64,000 nucleotides of DNA from Lentisphaeria bacterium (GCA_022768375.1 JALEMG010000010.1:62001-126000); one strand, 5' to 3'. Counted from the stretch's first letter, positions 9,247 to 18,554 are shown. A program made the numbers and translations. Notes: a model not told the origin generated them from the letters alone.

Positions 9247-10823
9247 AACCGGCATGCGGCGGCGCAGCCGAGCGAGAGTTCCGGCGACACCCCGCAAACT
9301 TCGCACACCCCCGCCGCGCCGACTCCGGCGGCGATGGCGAGGAAACGCATGGGGTCTACCGGTTCCGGGATGTTCCGGCGCAGTTCGCCGTCCAACTCCG
9401 CTCCCGCGTAACCGCCGGCGAGCAGGGCGGTCAACTGCCAATACCACGGACCGCGGAGCGAGAACAGCAGCAGGATGACCGCCGCGAGGCCGAGATGACG
9501 GGCGAACTTCCGCCGTCCTTCGGCGGGGCGGCGCAGGAACCACACGATCCCCAGCATCGGCAGCAGCCGGGACACTCCCGGTACGCCGCCGACAACTTCC
9601 AGCAATTGCGGCAGCAGCAGCGTGAGGAGCATGGCGTACCCGGCGCAGTTGAACATGAGCCGGAACGCGTCGCCGTGATCGTTCCGGCCGTCCCGCCGCG
9701 GGAGGGCGCCGAGGGCCAGAAGCAGGGCGGCGGCGATGCTCGGGATGAACCACATTTCCCGGAAAACTCCGCCGGGAACGAGGCGGATGACTCGATCCTG
9801 CCAGTGCGTCAGCATCCCCGCCAGCGCGCCGGGCAGCGGCGGTTCGGGGTGACGATCCCGCCAATGCCGTTCCAGTGCCGCGTCCATGGCGTCCGGGTCC
9901 AGCGTCAGAGAGCGGCCTTTCGCGCCGACGAGGTAGGTCCCGCCGGTGCCGGGCAGGGGATGCCATTCCCAGTTCGGCGGCACGTTGCCCGATTGTGCCG
10001 CGGGATCGGCCCCGCGCCGGGTGACGGCGACGAGGGAGAAAATATTTTTCTCCGGCGCGGGGATCACCAGCACGCCGCCGGGTTTCAGATTTTCCGTCAG
10101 GGTGCGGACGCCTCCGTCGGCCAGCGGCGAGAGTGTCGCGGCGATGATGAGGTCGGCCTTTTGCCGCAGTTTCGCCGGCTGTTCCGCGTAGACGGCGTCG
10201 ACGGCGGCGAGAATTTCCCCGGCGCTGCGGCTGACAACTTCGCGGTTCCCGCCGGTCAGGATCACCCGGGCCGGTTCCGGCCCGGGCTCCACCAGCGACA
10301 GCGCGCTCAGGACCGCTCCCGGCGTCAGGGTGTCCGGCGGCGGCGGGATTTTCGGGATCAGGCCGATGACGCCGATCGCCGCAAGCATGGCGGCGATCCG
10401 GCTCCGCCGGTCGGAGAAGTTCAACGCGCCCGCGCCCAGCAGACAGAGGGGAAACGCCACCGGCGGGATCAGCGCCGGCAGCAGCGTGAGCATCGTTCCC
10501 AGCAGCAGTCCGCCGCACAAATTCCGCGACGGCAGCCACCGGGTCGAGGCGGCTTGAAGCGACCCGCCGCAACTCAGACCGAAAACCAGCGGCAGTGCCG
10601 CCGAACGCAGGTCCGCCGCAGGCAGCAGCACCGGCAGCAGGAGCGCGAAAAACTCCGCCGGCGCCCGGAACCGCTCCGGCAGGGCGCGGATCGTCAGTAT
10701 CCCCAGCCCGACGCCGATGGCGGCGAAGGCGAAGAACCAGACCTCGGGATAAGCGGCAAATTCCCCCGCCCAGAGGCCGCCCCAGCCGAGGCCGGAGAGG
10801 AAGATCAACCACTGCGTTTTCAT
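9225..10823 (-). CDS. polytopic membrane protein with a spermidine-synthase-like central domain
   Basis: The start is the ATG at 10823 (MKTQWLIFLSGLGWGG); the reading frame extends further upstream but only as the shadow of serS. The product has 532 residues. About six hydrophobic helices fill residues 1-165. A soluble middle (about 170-330) resembles a Rossmann-type methyltransferase or spermidine-synthase fold: ILTGGNREVV, then KADLIIAATLSPLADGG, then LKPGGVLVIPAPEKN. Further helices fill 370-520. This layout resembles membrane-embedded spermidine/spermine-synthase-like proteins, but no aminopropyltransferase catalytic motif is clear, so no reaction is assigned. It follows serS by 62 bases and its stop overlaps the end of the Bax1-like gene. 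Confidence 0.8.
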   Translation of the reverse strand: MKTQWLIFLSGLGWGGLWAGEFAAYPEVWFFAFAAIGVGLGILTIRALPERFRAPAEFFALLLPVLLPAADLRSAALPLVFGLSCGGSLQAASTRWLPSRNLCGGLLLGTMLTLLPALIPPVAFPLCLLGAGALNFSDRRSRIAAMLAAIGVIGLIPKIPPPPDTLTPGAVLSALSLVEPGPEPARVILTGGNREVVSRSAGEILAAVDAVYAEQPAKLRQKADLIIAATLSPLADGGVRTLTENLKPGGVLVIPAPEKNIFSLVAVTRRGADPAAQSGNVPPNWEWHPLPGTGGTYLVGAKGRSLTLDPDAMDAALERHWRDRHPEPPLPGALAGMLTHWQDRVIRLVPGGVFREMWFIPSIAAALLLALGALPRRDGRNDHGDAFRLMFNCAGYAMLLTLLLPQLLEVVGGVPGVSRLLPMLGIVWFLRRPAEGRRKFARHLGLAAVILLLFSLRGPWYWQLTALLAGGYAGAELDGELRRNIPEPVDPMRFLAIAAGVGAAGVCEVCGVSPELSLGCAAACRFYSWLRN

Positions 10824-10885
10824 TCCGTGAGACGAAGAATGCGGCGGAAGCATTCTCCCGGCCGCATTCCTGATGGTGCCGCCGA

Positions 10886-12133
10886 TTACTTGCCCGGCGC
10901 GGTGATCCGGTCGAACCCGGTGAAGGGCCGCAGGACCTCCGGCACGACGATGGAACCGTCCGCCTGCTGGAAGTTTTCCATCATGCAGATCAGCATCCGG
11001 TCCGTGGCGGCGGTGGCGCTGATGGTGTGGACGAAGCCGCGCTCGTCGCCGTCCTTGTACCGGATGTCCAGCCGCCGGCTCTGAAATTCGGTCAGATTGG
11101 TGTTGCTGGTCACTTCGCGGTAGCCGCCGAAACTGGGGAAGTAGGCTTCGATGTCGTACTTCTTGTATCCCGGCGCGCCGAGGTCGCCGACGCAGACGTT
11201 GACCACGTGGTAGGGCAGACCCAGCGTCTGAAGGATCGCTTCCTCGTTTTCCAGACAGAATTCGTGATACTTGGGCGAATCCTCCGGCTTGCAGAAAACG
11301 ATCTGCTCCACCTTGTGGAACTGGTGCACCCGGAAAATCCCTTTGGACGCCCGCCCGTAACTGCCCGCCTCGGTGCGGAAGCAGGGCGTGTAGGCGGTAT
11401 AGCACAGCGGGAGTTTCGCGCCGTCCAGCACGTCGTCGGCGTGATAGCCCACCAGCGTCTGTTCGCTGGTTCCGATGAGTGCGAGGTCCTCGCCGGTGAT
11501 GTTGTAGGTCTGATCGGCGAAAAACGGCAGATAGCCGGTGCCGAAAAGCGTCCGTTCTTTGGCCAGACACGGGGTCATGAACACCGTGAAGCCCCGGGAC
11601 GCCAGAAATTTCTGCACCCAGAAGAAAAACGCCTGCGCCAGCATCGCGCCCTGACCTTTCCAGTAGTAGAACCCGGTCTGGGCGACTTTGGCGCCCCGGG
11701 CGATGTCGAGGATGTCCAGATCCTCGCCCAACTGCTGGTGGTCCTTGATCTTGAAGTCGAAGCGCGGCAGGTCGCCGACCTTGCGGATCTCCACGTTGCC
11801 GGTGTCGTCGGTGCCCTCCGGCACGTCCGGTGCCAGCAGATTCGGCATGCGGATCAGCACCTGCCGGATGCGTTCCTGGAGGACTTCCAGTTTGTTCTCC
11901 TTTTCCCCGAGGGCGAGTTTGATCTGCTTGACCCGATCCCGGGCGGCGGGGTCTTTGGCGCACTCTTTGCTGAGACGGTTCCTGTCGCTGCGCAGGGTTT
12001 CGATCTCGCTGTTCAGCATTCGGCAGTCGGCGTCCAGTTTGACCAGACCGTCGATGTCGATGGGGTAACCGCGCCGAATGCAGTTGCGGCGCACCAGATC
12101 CGCGTTTTCCCGGATGATTCTAATGTCGATCAT
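10886..12133 (-). CDS. serS: seryl-tRNA synthetase
   Basis: SerRS charges tRNA-Ser (and tRNA-Sec). The N-terminal coiled-coil arm spans roughly residues 30-100 (SEIETLRSDRNRLSKE and KLALGEKENKLEVL). The class II core follows, with motif 2 in FRTEAGSYGRASKGIFRVHQFHKVE and motif 3 in GDERGFVHTISATAATDRMLICMMEN. The canonical motif 3 Arg context is slightly changed but complete. The 415-residue length is standard. It lies 36 bases downstream of the rpiB-glyA fusion, so serine metabolism and serine charging are neighbours. Confidence 0.97.
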   Translation of the reverse strand: MIDIRIIRENADLVRRNCIRRGYPIDIDGLVKLDADCRMLNSEIETLRSDRNRLSKECAKDPAARDRVKQIKLALGEKENKLEVLQERIRQVLIRMPNLLAPDVPEGTDDTGNVEIRKVGDLPRFDFKIKDHQQLGEDLDILDIARGAKVAQTGFYYWKGQGAMLAQAFFFWVQKFLASRGFTVFMTPCLAKERTLFGTGYLPFFADQTYNITGEDLALIGTSEQTLVGYHADDVLDGAKLPLCYTAYTPCFRTEAGSYGRASKGIFRVHQFHKVEQIVFCKPEDSPKYHEFCLENEEAILQTLGLPYHVVNVCVGDLGAPGYKKYDIEAYFPSFGGYREVTSNTNLTEFQSRRLDIRYKDGDERGFVHTISATAATDRMLICMMENFQQADGSIVVPEVLRPFTGFDRITAPGK

Positions 12134-12169
12134 AGCGTTGTTTCTCCATTCGTTTCGCGTTGCATCATG

Positions 12170-13888
12170 TCAGAACTGGGGCATGGGGAAGTTCACCATG
12201 AAGGCCTTGACTTCCTCGCCGATTTCGCGCAGCGCGGCCTCGTCCTCCCGCACCGCCACGGCCCGGTCGATGAATTCCGCCACTTTCACCATGTCCGCCT
12301 CCTTCATTCCCCGGGTGGTGATCGCCGGGGTGCCGATCCGGATGCCGCTGGTGACGAAGGGCTTCTCCGGGTCGAAGGGGATCATGTTCTTATTGGCGGT
12401 GATCCGCGCCAGATCCAGCGCATTGGCCACGGCCTTGCCGGTGGCGCCCTTCGGCCGCAGGTCGATGAGAGCCAGATGGTTGTCCGTGCCGCCGGAAACG
12501 ATGCGGAAGCCCCGGGCCGCCAGTTCGGACGCCAGTTTTGCCGCGTTGACTTTCACCTGATGCTGGTACGCCTTGAACTCCGGCTTCAGCGCTTCGCCGA
12601 AGCAGACCGCTTTGGCGGCGATGACGTGCATCAGCGGTCCTCCCTGCAATCCGGGGAAGACGGCGGAGTTGATCGCCTTGAGATACTGCTCCTTGCAGAG
12701 GATCAGTCCGCCCCGGGGACCGCGCAGCGTCTTGTGAGTGGTGGTGGTCACCACGTCGGCGTAGGGCACCGGCGATGGATGTTCGCCGGCGGCCACCAGT
12801 CCGGCGATGTGGGCCATGTCCACAAAGAGCAGCGCGCCGACCTTGTCCGCGATCCGCCGCAGTCTCGGGAAGTCGATGATCCGGGGGTAGGCGCTGGCGC
12901 CGGCGAGGATCATTTTGGGCTTGCACTCCAGCGCGAGACGTTCCACCTCGTCATAGTCGATCTGTTCGGTCTCGGCGCTGACGCCGTACGGGACCATGTG
13001 GTAGAGTTTGCCCGAGAAGTTCAGCGGGTGGCCGTGGGTCAGGTGCCCGCCGTGGTCCAGACTCATGGCCAGCACGGTGTCCCCGGGCTGGCAGAGCGCG
13101 GTGTAGACGGCCTGATTCGCACCGCTGCCGGAGTGGGGCTGGACGTTGACCGCTTCCGCGCCGAACAACTGTTTGGCGCGGGCAATGGCCAGCGTCTCCA
13201 CCTGGTCGATGAATTCGCAGCCGTTGTAGTACCGTTTGCCGGAGTACCCTTCGGCGTATTTGTTGGTCAGCACGGACCCCTGGGCGGCGCGGACGGCGCA
13301 ACTGGCGAAGTTCTCGCTGGCGATAAGTTCGATGCCGTCCCGCTGGCGGGCGGCTTCGGAGTCGATCATGGCGGCAAGTTCCGGGTCCGCGGCGCGGACG
13401 GCGGCGATGTCGTCGTAGGTGGCGGTCTCCAGTTTCCGCACCCGGCGGGTGTGACGCGCTTCATTGCTGTACGCGGTGCCGAGCCAGAGGGCGAGGAGGG
13501 ATTTCATCTCGGCCACGGACAACTGGTCGCCGCTGAGCACCAGACAGTTGGCCGCGTTGTGCAGACGGCTCAGTTCCGCGTTCTTCGGGTCCGCGACCAC
13601 CGCCGCCCGCACCCCGTGGTACCGGTTGGCGGCGATGCCCATGCCGATCCCGGAACGGCAGAACAGCACGGCCGCGTCCGCTTTGCCCGAGGATACCGCC
13701 ATCGCGGCGGCGGCCCCGAAATCCGGATAGTCGTCCCCGCTGTCCGGCGCATGCGCTCCGCAGTCCAGCACTTGATGTCCGTCGGCCCGAAGCATGGCTG
13801 CGATCTCATTTTTCGCGGCGAATCCGCCGTGATCGGCGCCCAATGCCACGGTCAGTTTGCGATTGGCGATGTCGTTGATCTCTTTCAT
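12170..13888 (-). CDS. bifunctional ribose-5-phosphate isomerase B / serine hydroxymethyltransferase fusion
   Basis: One 572-residue chain joins two complete enzymes. Residues 1-150 are Rpi[11 protein letters not shown] near the N-terminus and [14 protein letters not shown], which contains the catalytic Cys. Residues from about 155 are Gly[28 protein letters not shown] in outline, [17 protein letters not shown] with the PLP lysine, and the C-terminal [16 protein letters not shown]. The ATG at 13888 has a perfect AAGGAAAGG upstream; the upstream in-frame extension overlaps the phosphatase gene and is rejected. RpiB interconverts ribose and ribulose 5-phosphates; GlyA makes glycine and methylene-THF from serine. 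In Bacillus ywlE, rpiB and glyA are neighbours, and that order is kept here with rpiB and glyA fused. Confidence 0.95.
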   Translation of the reverse strand: MKEINDIANRKLTVALGADHGGFAAKNEIAAMLRADGHQVLDCGAHAPDSGDDYPDFGAAAAMAVSSGKADAAVLFCRSGIGMGIAANRYHGVRAAVVADPKNAELSRLHNAANCLVLSGDQLSVAEMKSLLALWLGTAYSNEARHTRRVRKLETATYDDIAAVRAADPELAAMIDSEAARQRDGIELIASENFASCAVRAAQGSVLTNKYAEGYSGKRYYNGCEFIDQVETLAIARAKQLFGAEAVNVQPHSGSGANQAVYTALCQPGDTVLAMSLDHGGHLTHGHPLNFSGKLYHMVPYGVSAETEQIDYDEVERLALECKPKMILAGASAYPRIIDFPRLRRIADKVGALLFVDMAHIAGLVAAGEHPSPVPYADVVTTTTHKTLRGPRGGLILCKEQYLKAINSAVFPGLQGGPLMHVIAAKAVCFGEALKPEFKAYQHQVKVNAAKLASELAARGFRIVSGGTDNHLALIDLRPKGATGKAVANALDLARITANKNMIPFDPEKPFVTSGIRIGTPAITTRGMKEADMVKVAEFIDRAVAVREDEAALREIGEEVKAFMVNFPMPQF

Positions 13889-13899
13889 TTGCCTTTCCT

Positions 13900-14415
13900 T
13901 CAACGTTGTATGTTGGCTTCCATTGCGAATGGTCCGTTGTTCCGTTTTATTTTCTCCGCCAGCGCCTCCAGCGCCGGAATCATCCGGTCCAGACACCGGC
14001 GGTAGGTTTCCTCATCCCCGCCGAACGGGTCGGTTATGTCGCCGCCGCCCGGCAGGTCCGGCAGCGCCGTCGTCCGTTTGGCGCATTCCGGAAATCTTGC
14101 CGCCGTCTCCCGACAGTGGGCGTGCGTCATGCCGACGATGATGTCCGCCGCCGCCGCCAGTTCCGCCGTCAGCGGACGGGACCGGAATCCCCCGCCGTCG
14201 ATGCCCCGTTCGGCCAGGACCCGCCGGGCCGCGGCGCTCATCGGCGCCCCGGCGGATGCGCAAAGTCCGGCCGATTCCGCCCTGACCCCGGCCGGAGCCG
14301 GAACCGCGTTGAAGTACGCTTCCGCCATCGGACTGCGGCAGGTGTTGCCGGTGCAGACGAAAAGCACCCGGGTGATCCCGTTTCTCCGGCGAAGTGTTTC
14401 CTTCCCGTCGTTCAC
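13900..14415 (-). CDS. low-molecular-weight protein-tyrosine (arginine) phosphatase
   Basis: The P-loop VCTGNTCRS (CX5RS) lies near the N-terminus. The general-acid loop is [16 protein letters not shown] near residue 140, where the family has DPfg. The family dephosphorylates tyrosine or, as in YwlE, arginine; the Thr in CTGNTCRS is the residue linked to arginine preference in YwlE, which is suggestive only. The start is uncertain. The GTG at 14415 gives 171 residues, but a promoter -10 (14421-14426) lies so close that the transcript would begin at or after it. A GTG at 14367 is the alternative. It lies 11 bases upstream of rpiB-glyA, matching the ywlE-rpiB-glyA neighbourhood of Firmicutes. 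Confidence 0.88.
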   Translation of the reverse strand: MNDGKETLRRRNGITRVLFVCTGNTCRSPMAEAYFNAVPAPAGVRAESAGLCASAGAPMSAAARRVLAERGIDGGGFRSRPLTAELAAAADIIVGMTHAHCRETAARFPECAKRTTALPDLPGGGDITDPFGGDEETYRRCLDRMIPALEALAEKIKRNNGPFAMEANIQR

Positions 14416-14420
14416 GATAT

Positions 14421-14449
14421 AATATATCCCCCCAACCTCAGGATTCCAA
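14421..14449 (-). promoter_or_regulatory. putative promoter of the phosphatase-rpiB/glyA genes
   Basis: On the minus strand TTGGAA (14444-14449), 17 bases, TATATT (14421-14426). The -10 sits in the palindrome GATATATTATATC. It lies inside the 3' end of the metF-like gene and only six bases before the longest phosphatase start. Confidence 0.6.
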
Positions 14450-15826
14450 CCCGGGACGGCGGGCCAGATGCCTTTCGCACCGCATGATCCGGACGAAAAC
14501 GCACTCCCCGCCGCCGATTTCGCATGTCCCGTCGTCCCGGACTCCGCCGCACGGCCCGTTCTCCAGACGCTTCGGGCAGGTCCGGGTGCAGTAGAAGTGG
14601 TGCTCCGGCAGCGTACAGCGGGCGCAGGAACGGCAGTCGGCCAGCAGTTTTTTCAGCAAAATGTCCCGTTCGGGCCGCCGTCGGTCCGCTTTGGCAAAAA
14701 GAAATCGTTTCAGCCGGAGGGAGAATTGTTCCGCCCACGAGAAGTCCGGCTCCTCCGGCTCGGTGATCTCCGGCGGTTCGTCGAACGGATACTGCCGCCG
14801 CAGGAACCGGTCGAAAAGATGGTAGGCGTCCACGCCGTAACTCATCTCCGCCGGGGCCTGATGCTCGTTGTATTCACCGAGCCAGTGGTCGAAGTTCCGA
14901 AATTCCTGCAGCGCCGACCTGATCCGCGAAGCCACCAGCGCCGCCCGTCCCGGGACGTCCACGCCGGAAACGATCACTCCGCTGTAACCCATCAGCCGGC
15001 AGCCGGCCACCTGCAGTTCCAGCCGGCGGTACTGGGCGGCTTCGAACTGAGCCTTCGAGCCCAGCAGTTCCCGGGCGATGAGTTTGCGGAACGCCGGGGT
15101 CATCCGGAGGCCCGGGAGCCGGCCGGAAGCGATCTTCTCCGCCCGGTCCGGCGTCAGCAGCGTCAGATGGGCCAGCAGGGGGATGAACTGCTTGCGCCGG
15201 AGCAGATACCACGCCAGCGTCTGATTCTGGAGCATGTCCCAGCCGCTCTGCGCGATGATGAACTGCGCTCCGGCGGCGATTTTCCCGGACAGGGCGTTGA
15301 AGGAGGCCAGCACCGTGTCGGCGTCGTAGTGGAACGGATTGAACACCGCTCCGGCGAAAAGCCCCTGATCCTGCATCAGACGCAACTGCTCCGTGCTGCC
15401 GCAGTAGTTGCGGGCGCGGCACTCCCGGAGGCTCAGCGGCGCCGCGTCGCCGGAAACCGGAACGACGTTGACCGCCCCGCTGTTCCGGGCCAGGTCGAGT
15501 TGAGTTTGCACCGCCGCGGCGTCCCGGCCGTCCCCGGAGAGGAAGCCCAGATTGTGCCGCCGCAGTTCTTCCGGCAGCGCGGCGGAGATCTCCATCGCGC
15601 TCCACGGCGCGCCGCGCCGGTCGGTCAAGGCCGCGCCGCCGCAGAGGTCGTTCTGACCGATCATGGTCCGGATCAGCGGCAGGATCCTTTCCGCCGCGGC
15701 CGCACAGCGGGTCTCGTTCTCCGGCGGGGAGCATTCGGCCAGAAAGATGAATTTGCCCTCCGCCAGCGCGTCCCGGAAGGGATTTCCTCCGCCGGCAAGT
15801 TGCATGTCCAGTTGCAGTTCACTCAT
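14438..15826 (-). CDS. metF: methylenetetrahydrofolate reductase (MetF) with fused MetV-type zinc domain
   Basis: Residues 1-300 are a MetF-like TIM barrel: FLAECSPPENE at the start (MetF has FEFFPP), GFLSGDGRDAA for the folate site, and FIIAQSGWDM where MetF has ITQ-F. The C-terminal 90 residues carry a Cys-rich block: CRSCARCTLPEH, FYCTRTCPKRLENGPCGG and CEIGGGECVFVRI. This matches the MTHFR C-terminal / MetV domain, normally a separate zinc protein that pairs with MetF in acetogens. The 462-residue enzyme should reduce methylene-THF to methyl-THF for methionine synthesis. The ATG at 15826 overlaps the stop of the upstream flippase gene (ATGA) behind GGAGGCGG. Confidence 0.87.
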   Translation of the reverse strand: MSELQLDMQLAGGGNPFRDALAEGKFIFLAECSPPENETRCAAAAERILPLIRTMIGQNDLCGGAALTDRRGAPWSAMEISAALPEELRRHNLGFLSGDGRDAAAVQTQLDLARNSGAVNVVPVSGDAAPLSLRECRARNYCGSTEQLRLMQDQGLFAGAVFNPFHYDADTVLASFNALSGKIAAGAQFIIAQSGWDMLQNQTLAWYLLRRKQFIPLLAHLTLLTPDRAEKIASGRLPGLRMTPAFRKLIARELLGSKAQFEAAQYRRLELQVAGCRLMGYSGVIVSGVDVPGRAALVASRIRSALQEFRNFDHWLGEYNEHQAPAEMSYGVDAYHLFDRFLRRQYPFDEPPEITEPEEPDFSWAEQFSLRLKRFLFAKADRRRPERDILLKKLLADCRSCARCTLPEHHFYCTRTCPKRLENGPCGGVRDDGTCEIGGGECVFVRIMRCERHLARRPGLES

Positions 15827-16863
15827 TTTCCGCCTCCGGCCGGGGGCAGTTTGTGTCCCGGATCGAATATGAAAAACAGTCCGCCGCTCAGACAGCAGAC
15901 GACCATGATCGCCGTGTAGAGCAGTTGCGCCGCCTCCGCCTGTCCCGCGGCCAGACCGCCGGAAACCAGCAGCGCCGCCACGGTCACGTCCCGGCCGCCG
16001 ATGCCGCCGGGAAACAGCGGGATCAGCCCGGCGATGTTGCCGAAAGTCAGCGCCGAGATCACCGTCAGCGCCCCGCCGGAACAATTCGCCCCCGCCAGCA
16101 GAAAAAACATCGGCACCACCGTCATAAGGTGTACTCCGAAGATGCTGAGCACGGTCAGTTTCACCAGCGTCCGCCAGTTGCCGCCGTAGGTGTCGATGGC
16201 GGCTTTGATCCGGGTGATCATGCCCCCGGAGTGCCGGTCGGCGAACCGCAGCAGCGGGGACATCCCCGGGATTTTTTCCAGTTGCCGGTGAAAGAATACC
16301 GCGATCCCCGCCGCCAGACCGGTCACGCAGAGCAGCAGGACCAGCAGGAAGATCAGTTCTCCGGTCAGTTTCTCCGGCATGTCGGGGAGACGGATGCCGC
16401 AGAAAAGTCGCCGGGCGGGGAACATGAGCGCCAGTGCCAGCACGAAAAGCGCCAGCATGCCGATGATCCGGTCCATCAGCACCGAGAACGCTCCTTCCGT
16501 CCGGGTCCCGTTATCCAGCCGCCGGGAGACCGCGGCCATTTTGATGACGTCGCCGCCGATGGCTCCGCCCGGAATGACCAGCGAAAAGAAATACCCCTGC
16601 ATGGTCAGCGACAGCGCCGCGCCGCCGGACATCTCCACTCCGGTCAGTTGCGCCAGGATCCGCCAGCGCCACGCACATACCCCGATGTGCGCCAGATAAA
16701 ACAGCGCCGCCGGGACCAGACAGACGTAACGGAAATCCCGCAAACTCTCCGCGATTTTCCGGGAATCGCTCCGGAACAGCAGCGCGAGGACCGCCGCGGC
16801 GATCCCGAATTTCAACAGCAACCGCAATATTTTGATGATCAACGATTGATCGGCTTTTGCCAT
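15823..16863 (-). CDS. YbhN/AglD-type flippase-like integral membrane protein
   Basis: The 346-residue protein has about eight hydrophobic helices and the lysylphosphatidylglycerol-synthetase transmembrane (UPF0104) pattern: WRILAQLTG in the first loop, then FSLVIPGGAIGGDVIKM, and late FGNIAGLIPLFPGGIGGRDV. Family members are membrane proteins linked to lipid or glycan translocation and lipid aminoacylation; no synthase domain is attached here, so it is a stand-alone flippase-type module. It is first in a two-gene unit with metF, overlapping it by four bases. A promoter with TTGAGA and TATTTT lies upstream at 16907-16935. Its substrate is unknown. Confidence 0.85.
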   Translation of the reverse strand: MAKADQSLIIKILRLLLKFGIAAAVLALLFRSDSRKIAESLRDFRYVCLVPAALFYLAHIGVCAWRWRILAQLTGVEMSGGAALSLTMQGYFFSLVIPGGAIGGDVIKMAAVSRRLDNGTRTEGAFSVLMDRIIGMLALFVLALALMFPARRLFCGIRLPDMPEKLTGELIFLLVLLLCVTGLAAGIAVFFHRQLEKIPGMSPLLRFADRHSGGMITRIKAAIDTYGGNWRTLVKLTVLSIFGVHLMTVVPMFFLLAGANCSGGALTVISALTFGNIAGLIPLFPGGIGGRDVTVAALLVSGGLAAGQAEAAQLLYTAIMVVCCLSGGLFFIFDPGHKLPPAGGGK

Positions 16864-16906
16864 TTTCTTCTCCGCCGGACCGCTTTGCTCTCAATGCAAT
16901 TTCCAT

Positions 16907-16935
16907 AAAATAGCACCGCTCCCGGCTTTTCTCAA
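16907..16935 (-). promoter_or_regulatory. putative promoter of the YbhN-like gene
   Basis: On the minus strand TTGAGA (16930-16935), 17 bases, TATTTT (16907-16912). It lies 44 bases upstream of the ATG at 16863. Confidence 0.55.
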
Positions 16936-16976
16936 GTCGTTTCCGTGATTTTTCCGCCGCAAGTTCCGGAGAATGC

Positions 16977-17005
16977 CGCCCCGGAGAGAACGGAAGGCCG
17001 GGGCG
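16977..17005 (-). terminator. hairpin downstream of yifB
   Basis: Perfect eight-base arms CGCCCCGG and CCGGGGCG with a 13-base loop lie six bases past the yifB stop. There is no U-run, so it could be a 3'-end-protecting hairpin or a Rho-assisted end rather than a strong intrinsic terminator. Confidence 0.45.
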
Positions 17006-17010
17006 CGGGT

Positions 17011-18552
17011 TCAGCCCTCCAACTCCGATTTGCGGTAGTTGATCGCCTCAAAGAGGTGTTCGTCGCCGATGTCCGCGCTGGCGGCGAGGTCCGCGATGGT
17101 GCGGGCGACTTTCAGGATGCGGCTGTAGGCCCGGGGGCTCAGGCGGAAGCGGTGGATGGCTTCCCGCAGCAGTTTTTCCCCGCCGGACGACAGGACGCAG
17201 AACCGCTGCAGCGCGCCCGGCGTCAACTGGCTGTTGGTGAAAAATCCGAGGTCCGCGTAGCGGGCCGCCTGCCGTTCCCGCGCCGCCGCCACCCGTTGAC
17301 GGATGACCGCGCTGGACTCGCCGTCCGGGGCCTTGAGCAGTTCGGATTCGGTCAGGCGGCGCACCGGCACCCGCAGGTCGATCCGGTCGAGCAGGGGGCC
17401 GGAGATGCGTTTGAGGTAGCGGCGCTTCTCCTCGGGTTTGCATCGACAGCCCAACTCCACTTCGCCCCGGCCGCAGGGACACGGGTTCATGGCGGCGCAG
17501 AGCATGAACCGGGCCGGGAAGACGCAACTGCCCGCGGCCCGGGAGACGGTGACGACGCCGTCCTCCAGCGGCTGACGCAGCACTTCCAGCACGTTGCGCT
17601 TGAATTCCGGCAGTTCGTCCAGAAACAGCACTCCGTTGTGGGCCAGACTGATCTCCCCCGGCCGCGGGTCCCGCCCGCCGCCGATCAGACCCGCGTCGGA
17701 AATCGTATGATGCGGCGCCCGGAAGGGCCGCCGGTCGATCAGCGGCTGACCGGCGCTGAGCAGTCCCAGCACGCTGTAGATGCGGCTGGTCTCCAGCGCT
17801 TCCGCGAATTTCAGCGGCGGCAATATTCCCGGCAGACGCATGGCCATCATGGACTTTCCGGTCCCCGGAGACCCGACGAGCAGCGTGTTGTGGGCGCCGG
17901 CGGCGGCGATCTCCAGCGCGCGTTTGGCGGCCAGTTGCCCTTTGACCTCGTTGAAGTCGCAGGAGATGCCGGAGGTGTCGAATTTCTCCAGTTCCGCCCG
18001 GAAAGGCGTCCCGCGGCCCCGGTTGACCAGTTCCGCCGCTTCCTTCAGCGAAGTCACCGGAAACACGGGCAGCCGGTCGGCGGCGGCCAGCGCCGCTTCC
18101 CGGGCATTGGCCCGCGGGACCAGCAGGGCCGCGACCTGACGGTCGGCGGCCAGTTTCGCCGCGATGGGCAGCGCGCCGCGCACCGGACGCAGGGAGCCAT
18201 CCAATCCCAGTTCCCCGATGGCGGCGATGCGGCCCAGCCGTTCCGGATTCGCTTCTCCGGTCGCGCCCAGAATGCCCAGCGCGATGCCGAGGTCGAAGGC
18301 TGCCCCCTCCTTGCGCAGGTCCGCCGGAGCGAGATTGACCACCGTGAATCCCCGAGGCGGGATGAATCCGGAACTCACAAACGCGGAGTACACCCGGTCC
18401 CGGCTCTCTTTCACCGCCGCGTCCGGCAGCCCGACGATGGAGATCGCGCTGTCCTTCATGCTGGTGGAGTTGACGCCGGTGAGATTCACTTCGATCTCGA
18501 TCGGAAAGGCGTCGATGCCGATCACCGTGGCGGAAAAGAGTTTGGCGACCAC
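17011..18552 (-). CDS. YifB family Mg-chelatase-like AAA+ ATPase (ComM-like)
   Basis: The 513-residue protein has the three parts of YifB/ComM: an N-terminal Lon-protease-like domain (about residues 1-170, SIVGLPDAAVKESRDRV and GELGLDGSLRPVRGALP), an AAA+ core with Walker A GSPGTGKS and Walker B HNGVLFLDELPEF, and a C-terminal domain with the Cys-rich CPCGRG and CRC signature. ComM-type proteins drive branch migration in transformation; the role here is inferred from family only. The start GTG at 18552 has GGAGG seven bases upstream, whereas the earlier GTG at 18558 sits almost on that site. It is the last gene of the rsmD, WaaP-like kinase, yifB run. Confidence 0.92.
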   Translation of the reverse strand: MVAKLFSATVIGIDAFPIEIEVNLTGVNSTSMKDSAISIVGLPDAAVKESRDRVYSAFVSSGFIPPRGFTVVNLAPADLRKEGAAFDLGIALGILGATGEANPERLGRIAAIGELGLDGSLRPVRGALPIAAKLAADRQVAALLVPRANAREAALAAADRLPVFPVTSLKEAAELVNRGRGTPFRAELEKFDTSGISCDFNEVKGQLAAKRALEIAAAGAHNTLLVGSPGTGKSMMAMRLPGILPPLKFAEALETSRIYSVLGLLSAGQPLIDRRPFRAPHHTISDAGLIGGGRDPRPGEISLAHNGVLFLDELPEFKRNVLEVLRQPLEDGVVTVSRAAGSCVFPARFMLCAAMNPCPCGRGEVELGCRCKPEEKRRYLKRISGPLLDRIDLRVPVRRLTESELLKAPDGESSAVIRQRVAAARERQAARYADLGFFTNSQLTPGALQRFCVLSSGGEKLLREAIHRFRLSPRAYSRILKVARTIADLAASADIGDEHLFEAINYRKSELEG

Positions 18553-18554
18553 CG

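Noticed and set aside
10824-11963. Upstream extension of the membrane-protein reading frame
   Set aside because: It is an out-of-frame shadow within serS, whose product is unmistakable. The membrane protein starts at 10823.
7848-14005. Very long plus-strand frames (1078 and 992 codons) opposite or out of phase with other genes
   Set aside because: They run out of frame or antisense through the XPB/Bax1, serS and rpiB-glyA genes. Long shadow frames are expected in G+C-rich DNA, and the translations show no domain.
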